A DNA stretch of 25,604 nt from assembly GCA_965652565.1 (NCBI GenBank), contig CBFGWL010000038.1, positions 1 to 25,604 of the forward strand, given 5' to 3'. Below are positions 14,069 through 20,403 of the stretch, piece by piece (position 1 is the stretch's first letter; every line of letters starts with the position of its first letter). Source of the stretch: RSA11 sp965652565. GTDB taxonomy: Bacteria; Actinomycetota; Thermoleophilia; Solirubrobacterales; 70-9. Under the pieces are notes generated by a model. It worked only from the letters and a program-made list of their open reading frames with translations, did not search any database and had not been told where the DNA came from. The position numbers and the translations under genes are program-made.

Positions 14069-14737
14069 TCACGGGACGCCGGTGACCTGCCACCGCCACG
14101 GCGGCTCCTCGCCCGGCGCGAAGCGCACGTGGTTGCGGCCCGCGAGCGTCTCCAGCGGGATCAGGCGCGGGTGGTCGGTCTCGAGCAGGGGCGTGCGGGC
14201 GTGGGCGACGACGTCGGCTGAGCTCGCGCGTACGCGCCGGCGTTCCCAGCCGAGCGTGGGCCGGTAAAGCCAGTAGGCCACGGTGACGCCACCGCCGGCG
14301 CGCCTGCGGTCGCGCACCGCGACGTAGACGCTTACGCGGCGATTCGAGGCGGTGAGCTCCGGTCGCTCGCCCGGTGCCGCGCAGCTCGGGCTACGGCAGT
14401 GGCGGAAGTTCACCGGGAGCAGCGGCTCACCGCCAGGGCCGTCGCGAACCTGCGGCTCGGGCGCCAGCGCGCGCACGAGGCCCGCGAGCGGACGCCCGTA
14501 CGCGCTGGTCAGCGGATCGCGCCAGCAGGGCCCCGGCAGGTTCGGGGCGCAGCGCAGCTTGCGCGCGATCGCGGTCGCCAAATCACGCGCTTCGGGCCCG
14601 GGCGGGCTCGCCGCGATCGCGGCGACCGCCGCGGCCATGACGAGCGCGATGAGCAGCGCCAGCCCGGCGTGCTCGACGCTCGCGGCGCCGCGCTGCGCAC
14701 CCGGCCCAGCGATCGTCTTGCGCGCCCATGCGTACAT
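14069..14737 (-). CDS. TadE-like membrane protein with extracellular domain
   Basis: The product has 222 residues. The N-terminus has a basic segment, then RGAASVEHAGLALLIALV, matching the TadE/pilin-like motif (a Glu a few residues before a hydrophobic helix, about residues 22-44). TadE-type minor pseudopilins help assemble Flp/Tad pili or are exported by that machinery. The remaining 175 residues lie outside, with four Cys residues and a Trp-rich C-terminus. No tad ATPase, prepilin peptidase or other tad gene is present in the window, so this is an orphan. The ATG at 14737 is the first reasonable start; no strong ribosome site is seen. 53 bases separate it from the upstream small gene on the same strand. 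Confidence 0.7.
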   Translation of the reverse strand: MYAWARKTIAGPGAQRGAASVEHAGLALLIALVMAAAVAAIAASPPGPEARDLATAIARKLRCAPNLPGPCWRDPLTSAYGRPLAGLVRALAPEPQVRDGPGGEPLLPVNFRHCRSPSCAAPGERPELTASNRRVSVYVAVRDRRRAGGGVTVAYWLYRPTLGWERRRVRASSADVVAHARTPLLETDHPRLIPLETLAGRNHVRFAPGEEPPWRWQVTGVP

Positions 14738-14790
14738 ACGCGCGACGCTGTCAGCGCCGGGCTAACGAGATGTGCGCGGTCTGCGCCGGA

Positions 14791-15060
14791 TCAGGAGAGG
14801 CCCTGGCGCGCCTCGCGCACCAGCGTGACCGCCTCCGGGAAGACGATGCGGATCGCGTCGCGGACCTGCATGGCCTGCTCGTCGCTCGTTCCCTGGAGGT
14901 TCAGGCGGTTGATCGCCGCCACGGTCATCTCGACGGCGAGCCGGATCGCGCTGTCGGCAAAGGAGACCTGCTGGGCGCCCTGCATCTGTTCGGCGAACTC
15001 GGCCAGCCGGCGCTGCAACTCGTCCGGGTCTCCGAACATGCCTCCGAATGGCTCTTCCAT
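14791..15060 (-). CDS. Small conserved-looking hypothetical protein (89 aa)
   Basis: I do not recognise a family. The product is 89 residues, mostly predicted helix: FGDPDELQRRLAEFAEQMQGAQ at the start, an amphipathic SAIRLAVEMTVAAINRLNL in the middle, and IVFPEAVTLVREARQGL at the end. It is soluble-looking, with no signal, Cys or membrane helix. The first part faintly recalls the opening helix of YbaB-type nucleoid proteins, but the rest does not fit. Codon use matches its neighbours. The ATG has a good -10-like TATGAT 8 bases before it and no ribosome site, so the transcript is probably leaderless. It is divergent from the SDR gene across 56 bases. The TadE-like gene follows on the same strand. 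Confidence 0.65.
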   Translation of the reverse strand: MEEPFGGMFGDPDELQRRLAEFAEQMQGAQQVSFADSAIRLAVEMTVAAINRLNLQGTSDEQAMQVRDAIRIVFPEAVTLVREARQGLS

Positions 15061-15068
15061 CGCAACCG

Positions 15069-15074
15069 ATCATA
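15069..15074 (-). promoter_or_regulatory. Putative -10 element of the 89-aa gene (TATGAT)
   Basis: On the minus strand TATGAT, close to the TATAAT consensus, ends 8 bases before the ATG at 15060. It is the best -10 match of the leaderless group. The divergent SDR promoter lies only about 30 bases away. Confidence 0.55.
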
Positions 15075-15104
15075 GAGATGCCTCTGGTTAAGCCGAGGGC
15101 GGTG

Positions 15105-15110
15105 TAGCCT
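15105..15110 (+). promoter_or_regulatory. Putative -10 element of the SDR gene (TAGCCT)
   Basis: TAGCCT is followed by GCGCGC and then the GTG start at 15117. The 6-base spacing and lack of a ribosome site predict a leaderless message. Confidence 0.45.
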
Positions 15111-15116
15111 GCGCGC

Positions 15117-15920
15117 GTGTCTCTCCCGACGCCAAGCAGCGAGGGCGCCGCGCTCGTCACCGGCGCCTCGTCGGGCATCGGCGCCGAGATCGCGCGCCTG
15201 CTTGCCGAGCGCGGCCACAACCTGCTCCTCGTCGCGCGCCGCGAGGACCGCCTGCGCGCCCTCGCCGACGAGCTGAGCGACGCGCACGGGATCCGCGCGG
15301 AGGTGCTGCCCACCGACCTGCAGGATCCCGGCGCCCGCGAGCGGCTCGCCGCGCGCATCGCCGAGTTGGGCCTCGCCGTCGAGGTGCTGGTGAACAACGC
15401 GGGCTTCGGAGGCTCACGGAGCCTGCACCGCACCGACCCGCAGCGGGTGGCGGCGATGGTCCGCCTCAACTGCGAGGCGCTCGTTGAGCTGCAGGCGCGC
15501 TTCTCTCCCGGGATGGTCGAGCGCGGCCGCGGCGCGATCATCAACATCGCCTCGGCCGCGGCGTTTCAGCCGATTCCCGGCACGGCCGCCTACGCTGCGA
15601 CGAAGGCCTTCGTCCTGAGCCTCTCGGAGGCGACCCACGCCGAGCTCGCGCCGCACGGCGTGAGCGTCACCGCCGTTTGCCCGGGTCCGGTGCGTACCGA
15701 GTTCGTGGAGGCGGCGGGGATCGAGGTGAGCGACCGCGTCCCGGACTTCATCTGGACCGACGTCGAGGCCGTCGCTCGGGCCGCCGTGGAGGGCGCCGAG
15801 AAGGGCAAGCGCGTCGTGGTCCCGGGCATGCTCTACCGGGCGGGCTCCATCGCGGGGCAGCACACGCCGCGGACGCTCGCGCTGCCGATCGTCAAGCGCG
15901 TCTGGCGGATGGGCGCCTAG
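15117..15920 (+). CDS. Short-chain dehydrogenase/reductase (SDR)
   Basis: The product has 267 residues, a classical SDR. TGASSGIG (residues 15-22) binds the dinucleotide and VNNAG stabilises the sheet. Ser146 (NIASAAAF), Tyr159 and Lys163 (YAATK) form the catalytic set. CPGPVRTEF is the usual motif after the active site. An Arg pair after the second beta strand (LLLVARRED) favours NADP(H). The type with LPTDLQDPGARERLAARI and a C-terminal GMLYRAG...RTLALPIVKRVWRM helix resembles DltE/YqjQ-like oxidoreductases. The substrate cannot be told. The GTG at 15117 is the likely start, with a -10-like element just before. Its stop shares a CTAG palindrome with the convergent Zn-ribbon gene. Confidence 0.92.
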   Translation: MSLPTPSSEGAALVTGASSGIGAEIARLLAERGHNLLLVARREDRLRALADELSDAHGIRAEVLPTDLQDPGARERLAARIAELGLAVEVLVNNAGFGGSRSLHRTDPQRVAAMVRLNCEALVELQARFSPGMVERGRGAIINIASAAAFQPIPGTAAYAATKAFVLSLSEATHAELAPHGVSVTAVCPGPVRTEFVEAAGIEVSDRVPDFIWTDVEAVARAAVEGAEKGKRVVVPGMLYRAGSIAGQHTPRTLALPIVKRVWRMGA

Positions 15921-16579
15921 GGGCGGCGCGCCTCGGCCACCAGCAGGCCGCCCTTGCGCATCACGATCGCGATCAGCTCGAGCGGGAACGAGACGAGCGC
16001 GACGAGCGGGGCCGCCAGGACGCTCGCCACGAAGTCGGCCACGTAGGCGAACCGGCTGCGCGCGTTCTCGGGCCGCAGTCGGCCGGCGCGCACCTCGTGC
16101 AGGAAGTTCGGGTGCAGGGTGAGCCCGTTGGTGAGCGTCTGCCACATCCACGCCTGCGTGCGCCCCCAGAGCTGAAAGCGCACGCGGTCGAGCTCGTAGC
16201 CCTGGTCGCGCGCGAGCAGCTCGAGCCCCTTCGGGGTGAGCAGCAAACGCGAGCGCCACTCGGCGAGCGCCGCCCAGCCCTCGCTGCCGATCCCCGCCTG
16301 CAGGCTCGCCCGGTTGGGCGCCTCGATCAGCAAGGTGCCGTCGCCGCGCTCCGTGGAGATCGCCTTGAGCTCGGCCGCGAGGTCGATCGGCCCGCGGCCG
16401 CGCTCGATCCCGCTGCCGCACTCCGTGCAGCGGTCGACCACGCGCTCCTTGTCCGTGACGACGTCGGGGTCGACCGGGGAGAGCATGCCCACCGACGCGC
16501 GCGAGTCGCGCGGGGGGATCGTCAGCCAGCCGTATGCGGAGCCTCCGCAGAGCGGGCACGTGGTGGCGGCGGGGTTCAC
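15917..16579 (-). CDS. Zn-ribbon protein resembling a class I methyltransferase without its SAM-binding core
   Basis: The product has 220 residues from a GTG start at 16579. The N-terminus is a Zn ribbon (CPLCGGSAYG, then RCTECGSGIERG), as found at the start of many class I SAM methyltransferases acting on sugars or polysaccharides (Methyltransf_23-like). In those proteins a Rossmann core of over 100 residues with a GxGxG loop follows. Here the chain goes directly to LAAELKAISTERGDGTLLIEAPNRASLQAGIG. That matches the late methyltransferase segment (an ExPN motif after a GGTL strand), followed by LLLTPKGLELLARDQGYEL. A hydrophobic C-terminal segment lies at about 180-210. The SAM site is absent, with no trace in other frames, so a methyltransferase activity is unlikely. 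It may be an adaptor or a degenerate paralogue. The methyltransferase comparison is by eye. Confidence 0.68.
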   Translation of the reverse strand: MNPAATTCPLCGGSAYGWLTIPPRDSRASVGMLSPVDPDVVTDKERVVDRCTECGSGIERGRGPIDLAAELKAISTERGDGTLLIEAPNRASLQAGIGSEGWAALAEWRSRLLLTPKGLELLARDQGYELDRVRFQLWGRTQAWMWQTLTNGLTLHPNFLHEVRAGRLRPENARSRFAYVADFVASVLAAPLVALVSFPLELIAIVMRKGGLLVAEARRP

Positions 16580-16587
16580 GGCGCTGA

Positions 16588-16593
16588 AATCTA
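16588..16593 (-). promoter_or_regulatory. Putative -10 element of the Zn-ribbon gene (TAGATT)
   Basis: On the minus strand TAGATT ends 8 bases before the GTG at 16579. Its first three bases are the TAG stop of the upstream saccharopine-dehydrogenase-like gene, so the stop and the promoter share sequence. Confidence 0.45.
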
Positions 16594-17712
16594 GGGGCCC
16601 GCGTCGCTCACTTCCCACGCGACGTCGAAATCGGCGAGCTCGCCGAGGAAGTCGCGCGGGTCGAACGCCTGGGCGGGCGCGAGCGCGCCGGCGCCCTCGA
16701 ACCCCGGCGCGGCGCAGCGCAGCGCGCCCGCGGCGAGCGAGCGCGCTGTGAGGCCGTAGACGTCCCGCCCGCTGATCACGCCACGCCGGCGCACCTCGCC
16801 CGCTCGCAGGTCGCAGACGACCGTGAAGCGCGCTGCCTTGCGCCGCTCCTCGGAGGGTCCCTCGGGGAGCCGGCCGACGAGCGCGTCGATCGGGCCGCGC
16901 AGGGGCGTGCCGAGCGCGGCCTGCAGGACGGGCGCGAGGAGCCCGGCGGCAACGCTCATCCGCGGCGGCGTGAACGTCCCCGCTGTGATCGAAGTGCGGA
17001 CCCGCCGCACCGGCACGTGCCGGGGCACGGTCACGTGCTCGCCCGCCGGGTAGCGCACCATGCGCTGCCGGCCGAGCGGCGGGGGGAAATCGACGCTGGG
17101 GCGCCGGACGCTGCGATCGGCCGGTACGAAGGCGCCGTTGTGCCACTCCACGTCGCCTTCGCTCATCATCCCCATCGCCGAGAGCGCCGTCCCGCGCGAG
17201 GGGCCGAAGCTGGAGACCGCGTAGGCCAGCGAGAGCTCGTCGACGGCGTCGAGGCCCTCGGCCGTCAGCGCGGCGATCATGTCGCCCGGCACGTAGTCGA
17301 AGCCCATCGCGGTGATCAGCGCGATCCCCTGCTCCGCGGCGCGCGGCCCGAACTCCTCGAAGACGCGCCGCATGAACGGCTGCTCGCCGGTGGTGTCGAG
17401 GTAGTGCGTCGCGGTGTCGACGGCGGCCTCCAGCACGGGCGCCCCGTACCGCTGGAAGGGCCCCGCGGCGGCTACGACGCACACGCAGTCCTCCAGCAGC
17501 CCGCGCAGGCCGCCGGCGTCGTCGAGCGCGACCGCCGCGGTCCGCGTGTTGCCGCCTACCTGTCCGCGCAGGGTCTCGAGCTTCGCCGCGTTGCGCCCCG
17601 CGAGCACCACCTCGGCGCCCGCGTTCGCGAGCTCGGCCGCGATCAACCGGCCGGTGTAGCCGGTGGCGCCGTAGAGGGCGATCGGGCCTTCTGGAGGGGC
17701 GGGCTCGGACAC
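16591..17712 (-). CDS. Saccharopine dehydrogenase-like NAD(P)-binding oxidoreductase
   Basis: The product has 373 residues from a GTG start. The N-terminus has an NAD(P)-binding Rossmann fold with GATGYTGRLIAAEL (about residues 14-27), then VVLAGRNAAKLETL and VVAAAGPFQRYGAPVLEAAVDTATHYLDTTGE. This is the pattern of saccharopine-dehydrogenase-like proteins and of trans-acting enoyl reductases in actinobacteria. EFGPRAAEQGIALITAMGFDYVPGD continues the typical block. The C-terminal half is less conserved and probably forms the substrate domain. A real lysine-pathway role is unlikely because no lysine genes are near; lipid-linked reductase roles are possible. The start has a -10-like TAGCAT 7 bases before it and no ribosome site. 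It is divergent from the 78-residue gene and is followed by the Zn-ribbon gene after 11 bases. Confidence 0.85.
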   Translation of the reverse strand: MSEPAPPEGPIALYGATGYTGRLIAAELANAGAEVVLAGRNAAKLETLRGQVGGNTRTAAVALDDAGGLRGLLEDCVCVVAAAGPFQRYGAPVLEAAVDTATHYLDTTGEQPFMRRVFEEFGPRAAEQGIALITAMGFDYVPGDMIAALTAEGLDAVDELSLAYAVSSFGPSRGTALSAMGMMSEGDVEWHNGAFVPADRSVRRPSVDFPPPLGRQRMVRYPAGEHVTVPRHVPVRRVRTSITAGTFTPPRMSVAAGLLAPVLQAALGTPLRGPIDALVGRLPEGPSEERRKAARFTVVCDLRAGEVRRRGVISGRDVYGLTARSLAAGALRCAAPGFEGAGALAPAQAFDPRDFLGELADFDVAWEVSDAGP

Positions 17713-17719
17713 GGCGCGG

Positions 17720-17725
17720 ATGCTA
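17720..17725 (-). promoter_or_regulatory. Putative -10 element of the saccharopine-dehydrogenase-like gene (TAGCAT)
   Basis: On the minus strand TAGCAT ends 7 bases before the GTG at 17712, in a 39-base gap between divergent starts. No ribosome site is seen. Confidence 0.45.
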
Positions 17726-17738
17726 TGTCACCGTTCGC

Positions 17739-17744
17739 TACGGT
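17739..17744 (+). promoter_or_regulatory. Putative -10 element of the 78-aa gene (TACGGT)
   Basis: TACGGT ends 7 bases before the ATG at 17752. It lies 13 bases from the divergent TAGCAT, so the two promoters must overlap and may compete. Confidence 0.45.
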
Positions 17745-17751
17745 TCGCCCG

Positions 17752-17988
17752 ATGGCGCAGCTCACGCCGCAGCAGCTTCAGCGTCGCGATCGCTTCGAGG
17801 CGCTCATCGCGCTCATGGCGCCGTTCCTCGACGTCGTTCTCGCCGTGGGCGACCGCGTCTCGCGCATCGTCGGGCCGGAGAGCGAGTACTACCCGATCCG
17901 CCCGGCCGGCGAGACCTTCGAGCTCGCGCCCGCGCAGCGAGACGCTCAGCCGGAGGAGCGCGAGGAGCCCGGCGGCGGCCCGGCGTAG
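17752..17988 (+). CDS. Small hypothetical protein (78 aa)
   Basis: The product has 78 residues and no recognised family. An Arg/Gln-rich start (TPQQLQRRDRFEALI) leads into a hydrophobic or amphipathic helix, ALIALMAPFLDVVLAVGDRVSRIV (about residues 17-40). Then come PESEYYPIRPAGETFEL and an acidic Pro/Glu/Gly tail. The helix could sit on the membrane surface but is short and interrupted by charges. The start is supported by a -10-like TACGGT 7 bases upstream. The frame is also open upstream, but that part is only the shadow of the opposite gene. The 3' end overlaps the 3' end of peptide deformylase by 43 bases on the other strand. The call rests mainly on frame, codon use and promoter. Confidence 0.6.
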   Translation: MAQLTPQQLQRRDRFEALIALMAPFLDVVLAVGDRVSRIVGPESEYYPIRPAGETFELAPAQRDAQPEEREEPGGGPA

Positions 17989-18461
17989 TTCTTGCGCCTA
18001 AAGACGTCGTCGACCAGCGACTCGACCCGGTCGAGGAAGAGGATCCCGTCGAGGTGGTCGATCTCGTGGAGCACCGCGCGCGCCTCGAAGCCCTCGCACT
18101 CGATGCGCCCGCCGAGATGCTCGACCACGATGCGCGTCGCCCGGCGGACGTTCGCGGTCACGTCGGGCAGGCTCAGACAGCCCTCGCGCGCCACGTGTGA
18201 GCCCTCGCTCTCGACAACGCGCGGGTTGCCGAGCACGAGCAGCCCGTTCGAGGTCTTCGCCTTCGGATGGCCGCTCACGTCGACCACCGCCACGCGCGCG
18301 CCGAGCCCGATCTGCGGCGCCGCCAGGCCGACGCAGCGCTCGAAGGTCCGCATGGTGTCGAGCAGATCCGCGGCGACCGCGTCGAACTCGCTCGCCTGAA
18401 CGGGCGCCGCAACCTGCTTGAGCGCGGGGTGCGGGTAGAGCAGGACCTCGCGGGCGGGCAC
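17946..18461 (-). CDS. def: Peptide deformylase
   Basis: Deformylase removes the formyl group from the first Met of new proteins, using a metal in the cytosol. The product has 171 residues. All three family motifs are present: VGLAAPQIG (near residue 45), EGCLSLP with Cys95, and HEIDHLDG with His132, Glu133 and His136. Cys95 and the two His hold the metal and Glu133 is the catalytic base. The GTG at 18461 gives an N-terminus that enters the fold at LLYPHPALKQVAAPV as expected. It lies 14 bases after the ACT-domain gene, probably in the same transcript, with no ribosome site of its own. The last residues (PPPGSSRSSG) are encoded in the overlap with the opposite 78-residue gene. No fmt or methionyl-tRNA formylation gene is near. 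Confidence 0.96.
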   Translation of the reverse strand: MPAREVLLYPHPALKQVAAPVQASEFDAVAADLLDTMRTFERCVGLAAPQIGLGARVAVVDVSGHPKAKTSNGLLVLGNPRVVESEGSHVAREGCLSLPDVTANVRRATRIVVEHLGGRIECEGFEARAVLHEIDHLDGILFLDRVESLVDDVFRRKNYAGPPPGSSRSSG

Positions 18462-18475
18462 GGCGGAGCGCGGGG

Positions 18476-19009
18476 CTAAAGCGCCTCGGAGTCGAGCTCG
18501 CGCAGGTTGACCTCGACCCCCGTCTCCCCGCCGACCGCGCGCAGGGCGCGCTCGACCTCGGCGGGCGCGGCAGGACCAAGCGCGACCTCGAGCAGCATCA
18601 CGTACACGGGGGCGTCCTCGCTGCCCGTGACGCGGGTCTGCAGGTCGCAGATGTTCACGCCGAGCTCGGCGAGCGCCTGGCTCACGCCGTGGACGATGCC
18701 GAGCCGGTCGGCGCCGTAGACGCTCAGCACGTGCGTCGCGGTGTGCGCGGTGTGGCCGAGCTCGTCGACCTCCGCGACCGCGACGGCCTCCAAGCCGAGG
18801 TCGGCGCGGACGCGCTCGAGGCGCTCGCCCACCTGCGCGGCGGAGACCTCGGGCGGCGTGTGGACCAGCAGCATCACCGAGAAGTGGCCGCCGAGGATGG
18901 CCATCCGCGAGTCCTCGATGTTCCCGTCGAGATCGTGCAGGGCGCCGCTGATCGCGGCGACGATCCCAGGGCGATCGCGGCCGATCGCGGTGACTGCGAG
19001 CTCAGGCAT
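18476..19009 (-). CDS. Tandem ACT-domain protein (GcvR-like)
   Basis: The product has 177 residues with two ACT domains, small folds that usually bind amino acids. The first opens with ELAVTAIGRDRPGIVAAISGALHDLDGNIEDSRM; the second with THVLSVYGADRLGIVHGVSQALAELGVNICDLQTRV. The RPGIV/RLGIV turn and the N-I-D/N-I-C strand are typical of GcvR-type regulators and of the regulatory half of formyltetrahydrofolate deformylase. There is no catalytic domain, so a ligand-sensing regulator is likely, but glycine-cleavage control is not shown. The ATG at 19009 starts exactly at the first ACT strand. An upstream open frame to 19210 is a shadow. A -10-like TACGCT lies 6 bases before it. def follows after 14 bases. 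Confidence 0.88.
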   Translation of the reverse strand: MPELAVTAIGRDRPGIVAAISGALHDLDGNIEDSRMAILGGHFSVMLLVHTPPEVSAAQVGERLERVRADLGLEAVAVAEVDELGHTAHTATHVLSVYGADRLGIVHGVSQALAELGVNICDLQTRVTGSEDAPVYVMLLEVALGPAAPAEVERALRAVGGETGVEVNLRELDSEAL

Positions 19010-19015
19010 GCGCGC

Positions 19016-19021
19016 AGCGTA
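19016..19021 (-). promoter_or_regulatory. Putative -10 element of the ACT gene (TACGCT)
   Basis: On the minus strand TACGCT is followed by GCGCGC and then ATG at 19009, the same 6-base spacer as at the SDR gene. No ribosome site is present. The hexamer GATTAC three bases further upstream is an alternative. Confidence 0.4.
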
Positions 19022-19070
19022 ATCGCCGCGCGCGCCCGGCGTCGGTTTGGAACTCGGCGGCCCCGGCGGG

Positions 19071-19076
19071 GATACT
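19071..19076 (+). promoter_or_regulatory. Putative -10 element of the SnoaL-like gene (GATACT)
   Basis: GATACT differs from TATACT at one base and ends 9 bases before the ATG at 19086. A GGAGGAG run lies just after the start codon, not before it. Confidence 0.4.
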
Positions 19077-19085
19077 CCCTGGGTC

Positions 19086-19502
19086 ATGTCGGAGGAGGAG
19101 AACGTCGCGATCGTGCGCACCCTGTTCGGCGCGTTCTTTCGCCGCGATAACGAGGTGATGACGGCGTTGCTTGCGCCGGACGTCGAATGGGACGCGACGC
19201 ACATGGGCATGGTCCCCGACCTGGCGGGGCTCTATCGCGGGCCGGAGGGGACCACGGCGTTCTGGGGCGGGTGGCTGCGGCCCTGGCGCGACCTACGCTT
19301 CGACTACGAGCTGCGCGCGCACGACGACCACGTCGCCGCGTTGATCCGCAACCAGCGCCAGTGGGGGCGGCAGAGCGGCATCGAGTCGGAGCTGCCGCCG
19401 TACGCGTGGGTCTACGAGATCCGCGACGGGCGCATCGTGCGGGGCACGTTCTACGACGATCACGGCGAGGCGCTGCGCGCGATCGGCCTTGGCGAGGTCT
19501 GA
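19086..19502 (+). CDS. SnoaL-like/NTF2-fold protein
   Basis: The product has 138 residues with the layout of SnoaL-like small cone-shaped proteins: an opening helix (ENVAIVRTLFGAFFRRDNEVMTALLAPDVEWD), YRGPEGTTAFWGGWLRPWRDLRFDYE in the centre, and strands closing with AWVYEIRDGRIVRGTFYDD. Such proteins can be isomerases, cyclases or binding proteins; the few visible polar residues do not fix an activity. The ATG at 19086 is preferred because the family pattern begins right after it; an in-frame ATG at 19047 would cross the promoter-like element. It is divergent from the ACT-domain gene, with 76 bases between starts. The next gene begins 31 bases later with its own promoter-like hexamer. Confidence 0.85.
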   Translation: MSEEENVAIVRTLFGAFFRRDNEVMTALLAPDVEWDATHMGMVPDLAGLYRGPEGTTAFWGGWLRPWRDLRFDYELRAHDDHVAALIRNQRQWGRQSGIESELPPYAWVYEIRDGRIVRGTFYDDHGEALRAIGLGEV

Positions 19503-19518
19503 ACCGGGCCGCGCGCCA

Positions 19519-19524
19519 TAGGAT
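19519..19524 (+). promoter_or_regulatory. Putative -10 element of the membrane-protein gene (TAGGAT)
   Basis: TAGGAT ends 9 bases before the GTG at 19534, the same spacing as at purA and the carboxylase gene, and no ribosome site lies between. Confidence 0.45.
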
Positions 19525-19533
19525 TACCGGCCC

Positions 19534-20403
19534 GTGAGCCGCAAGGAGATCATCGAGCGCGAGCGCAGGCTCGCGCGCCCCGTCGCCCTCGCGGCCGGTC
19601 TACCGCTGCTTTTGTTCTTCGCCTCGCTGGTGCTGCGCTCCGAGCTCAGCACGGAGAGCGGCATCGGCCCCGAGGTGTTGCGCACGATCGACGAGCACAG
19701 CGGGGTGGTGATCGGCTCGGGGATCCTCGCCGGGCTCGCCTACGCCGCGATGGCGGCGCCGCTCACCTACCTCTTCCGCGCCGCGGCCGTGCGCATCGAG
19801 CAGGGCATGCTCACCGGCCTGATCGGGCTGTGCATCATCGGCCCGCTGCTCTTCGGCCTGCAGTCCATCCTGGGCAGCCTCGCTCAGATCAGCGCGGCGA
19901 GCGACTTCGTCGCCCAGGAGGAGGGCGTCGGCGACATCTACAGCCTCGCGGAGAACCTGCTCGAGGAGCAGGGGCTCATGTCGGTCGCCCAGGCCATCGG
20001 CGCGGCCGGCCTGCTCTCGCTGATCTTCGCGATCGTCTACACGGCGCTGTGGGCGATGCGCGCCGGGTTGCTGACCCGCTTCGTCGCGAGCCTCGGGATG
20101 GCGCTCGCCGTCGGCCTGATCCTCGGCCCGCTCGCGCAGACCGTGCTCCCGGTGCTGTTCATGTGGTTCGCGTTCATCGGCCTCGTGATCGCCGGGCGCG
20201 CGCCCGGCGGCCGCCCACCGGCGTGGGAGGCCGGCGAGGCGATCCCGTGGCCGCGCCCGGGCGAGGAGCCCGCTCAGCCGCGCCGCGCCGAGGACGACGT
20301 GATCGAGGGCGACGCGACCGAGATCCCGGGGCTCGAGGGCGAGAGCCGCAACGCCGCGCGCCGCGCCCGGGCGCGCAAGCGCAAGCGAAAGCGGCGCAGC
20401 TGA
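19534..20403 (+). CDS. Six-helix membrane protein of unknown function
   Basis: The product has 289 residues from a GTG start. Hydrophobic segments at about residues 17-34, 58-80, 91-113, 152-175, 183-200 and 204-221 give six membrane helices. A loop with acidic residues (about 118-148) lies between helices three and four. The C-terminal 65 residues are soluble: first acidic (EDDVIEGDATEIPG), then strongly basic (RRARARKRKRKRRS), so the tail probably faces the cytosol and may touch nucleic acid, lipid head groups or a partner. The arrangement faintly resembles DUF4386-like proteins, but I cannot assign it. The alpha/beta hydrolase gene follows after 17 bases and has its own ribosome site, so they are probably co-transcribed. 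Confidence 0.82.
   Translation: MSRKEIIERERRLARPVALAAGLPLLLFFASLVLRSELSTESGIGPEVLRTIDEHSGVVIGSGILAGLAYAAMAAPLTYLFRAAAVRIEQGMLTGLIGLCIIGPLLFGLQSILGSLAQISAASDFVAQEEGVGDIYSLAENLLEEQGLMSVAQAIGAAGLLSLIFAIVYTALWAMRAGLLTRFVASLGMALAVGLILGPLAQTVLPVLFMWFAFIGLVIAGRAPGGRPPAWEAGEAIPWPRPGEEPAQPRRAEDDVIEGDATEIPGLEGESRNAARRARARKRKRKRRS

Noticed and set aside
16580..17482. N-terminal extension of the Zn-ribbon gene, and the chance that it carries the missing SAM core
   Set aside because: The extension is the shadow of the saccharopine-dehydrogenase-like gene; no GxGxG-type core is seen in any frame, so a frameshifted methyltransferase is unlikely.
19010..19210. N-terminal extension of the ACT gene
   Set aside because: It runs through the divergent promoter region and the start of the SnoaL gene; the ACT fold begins at ATG 19009.
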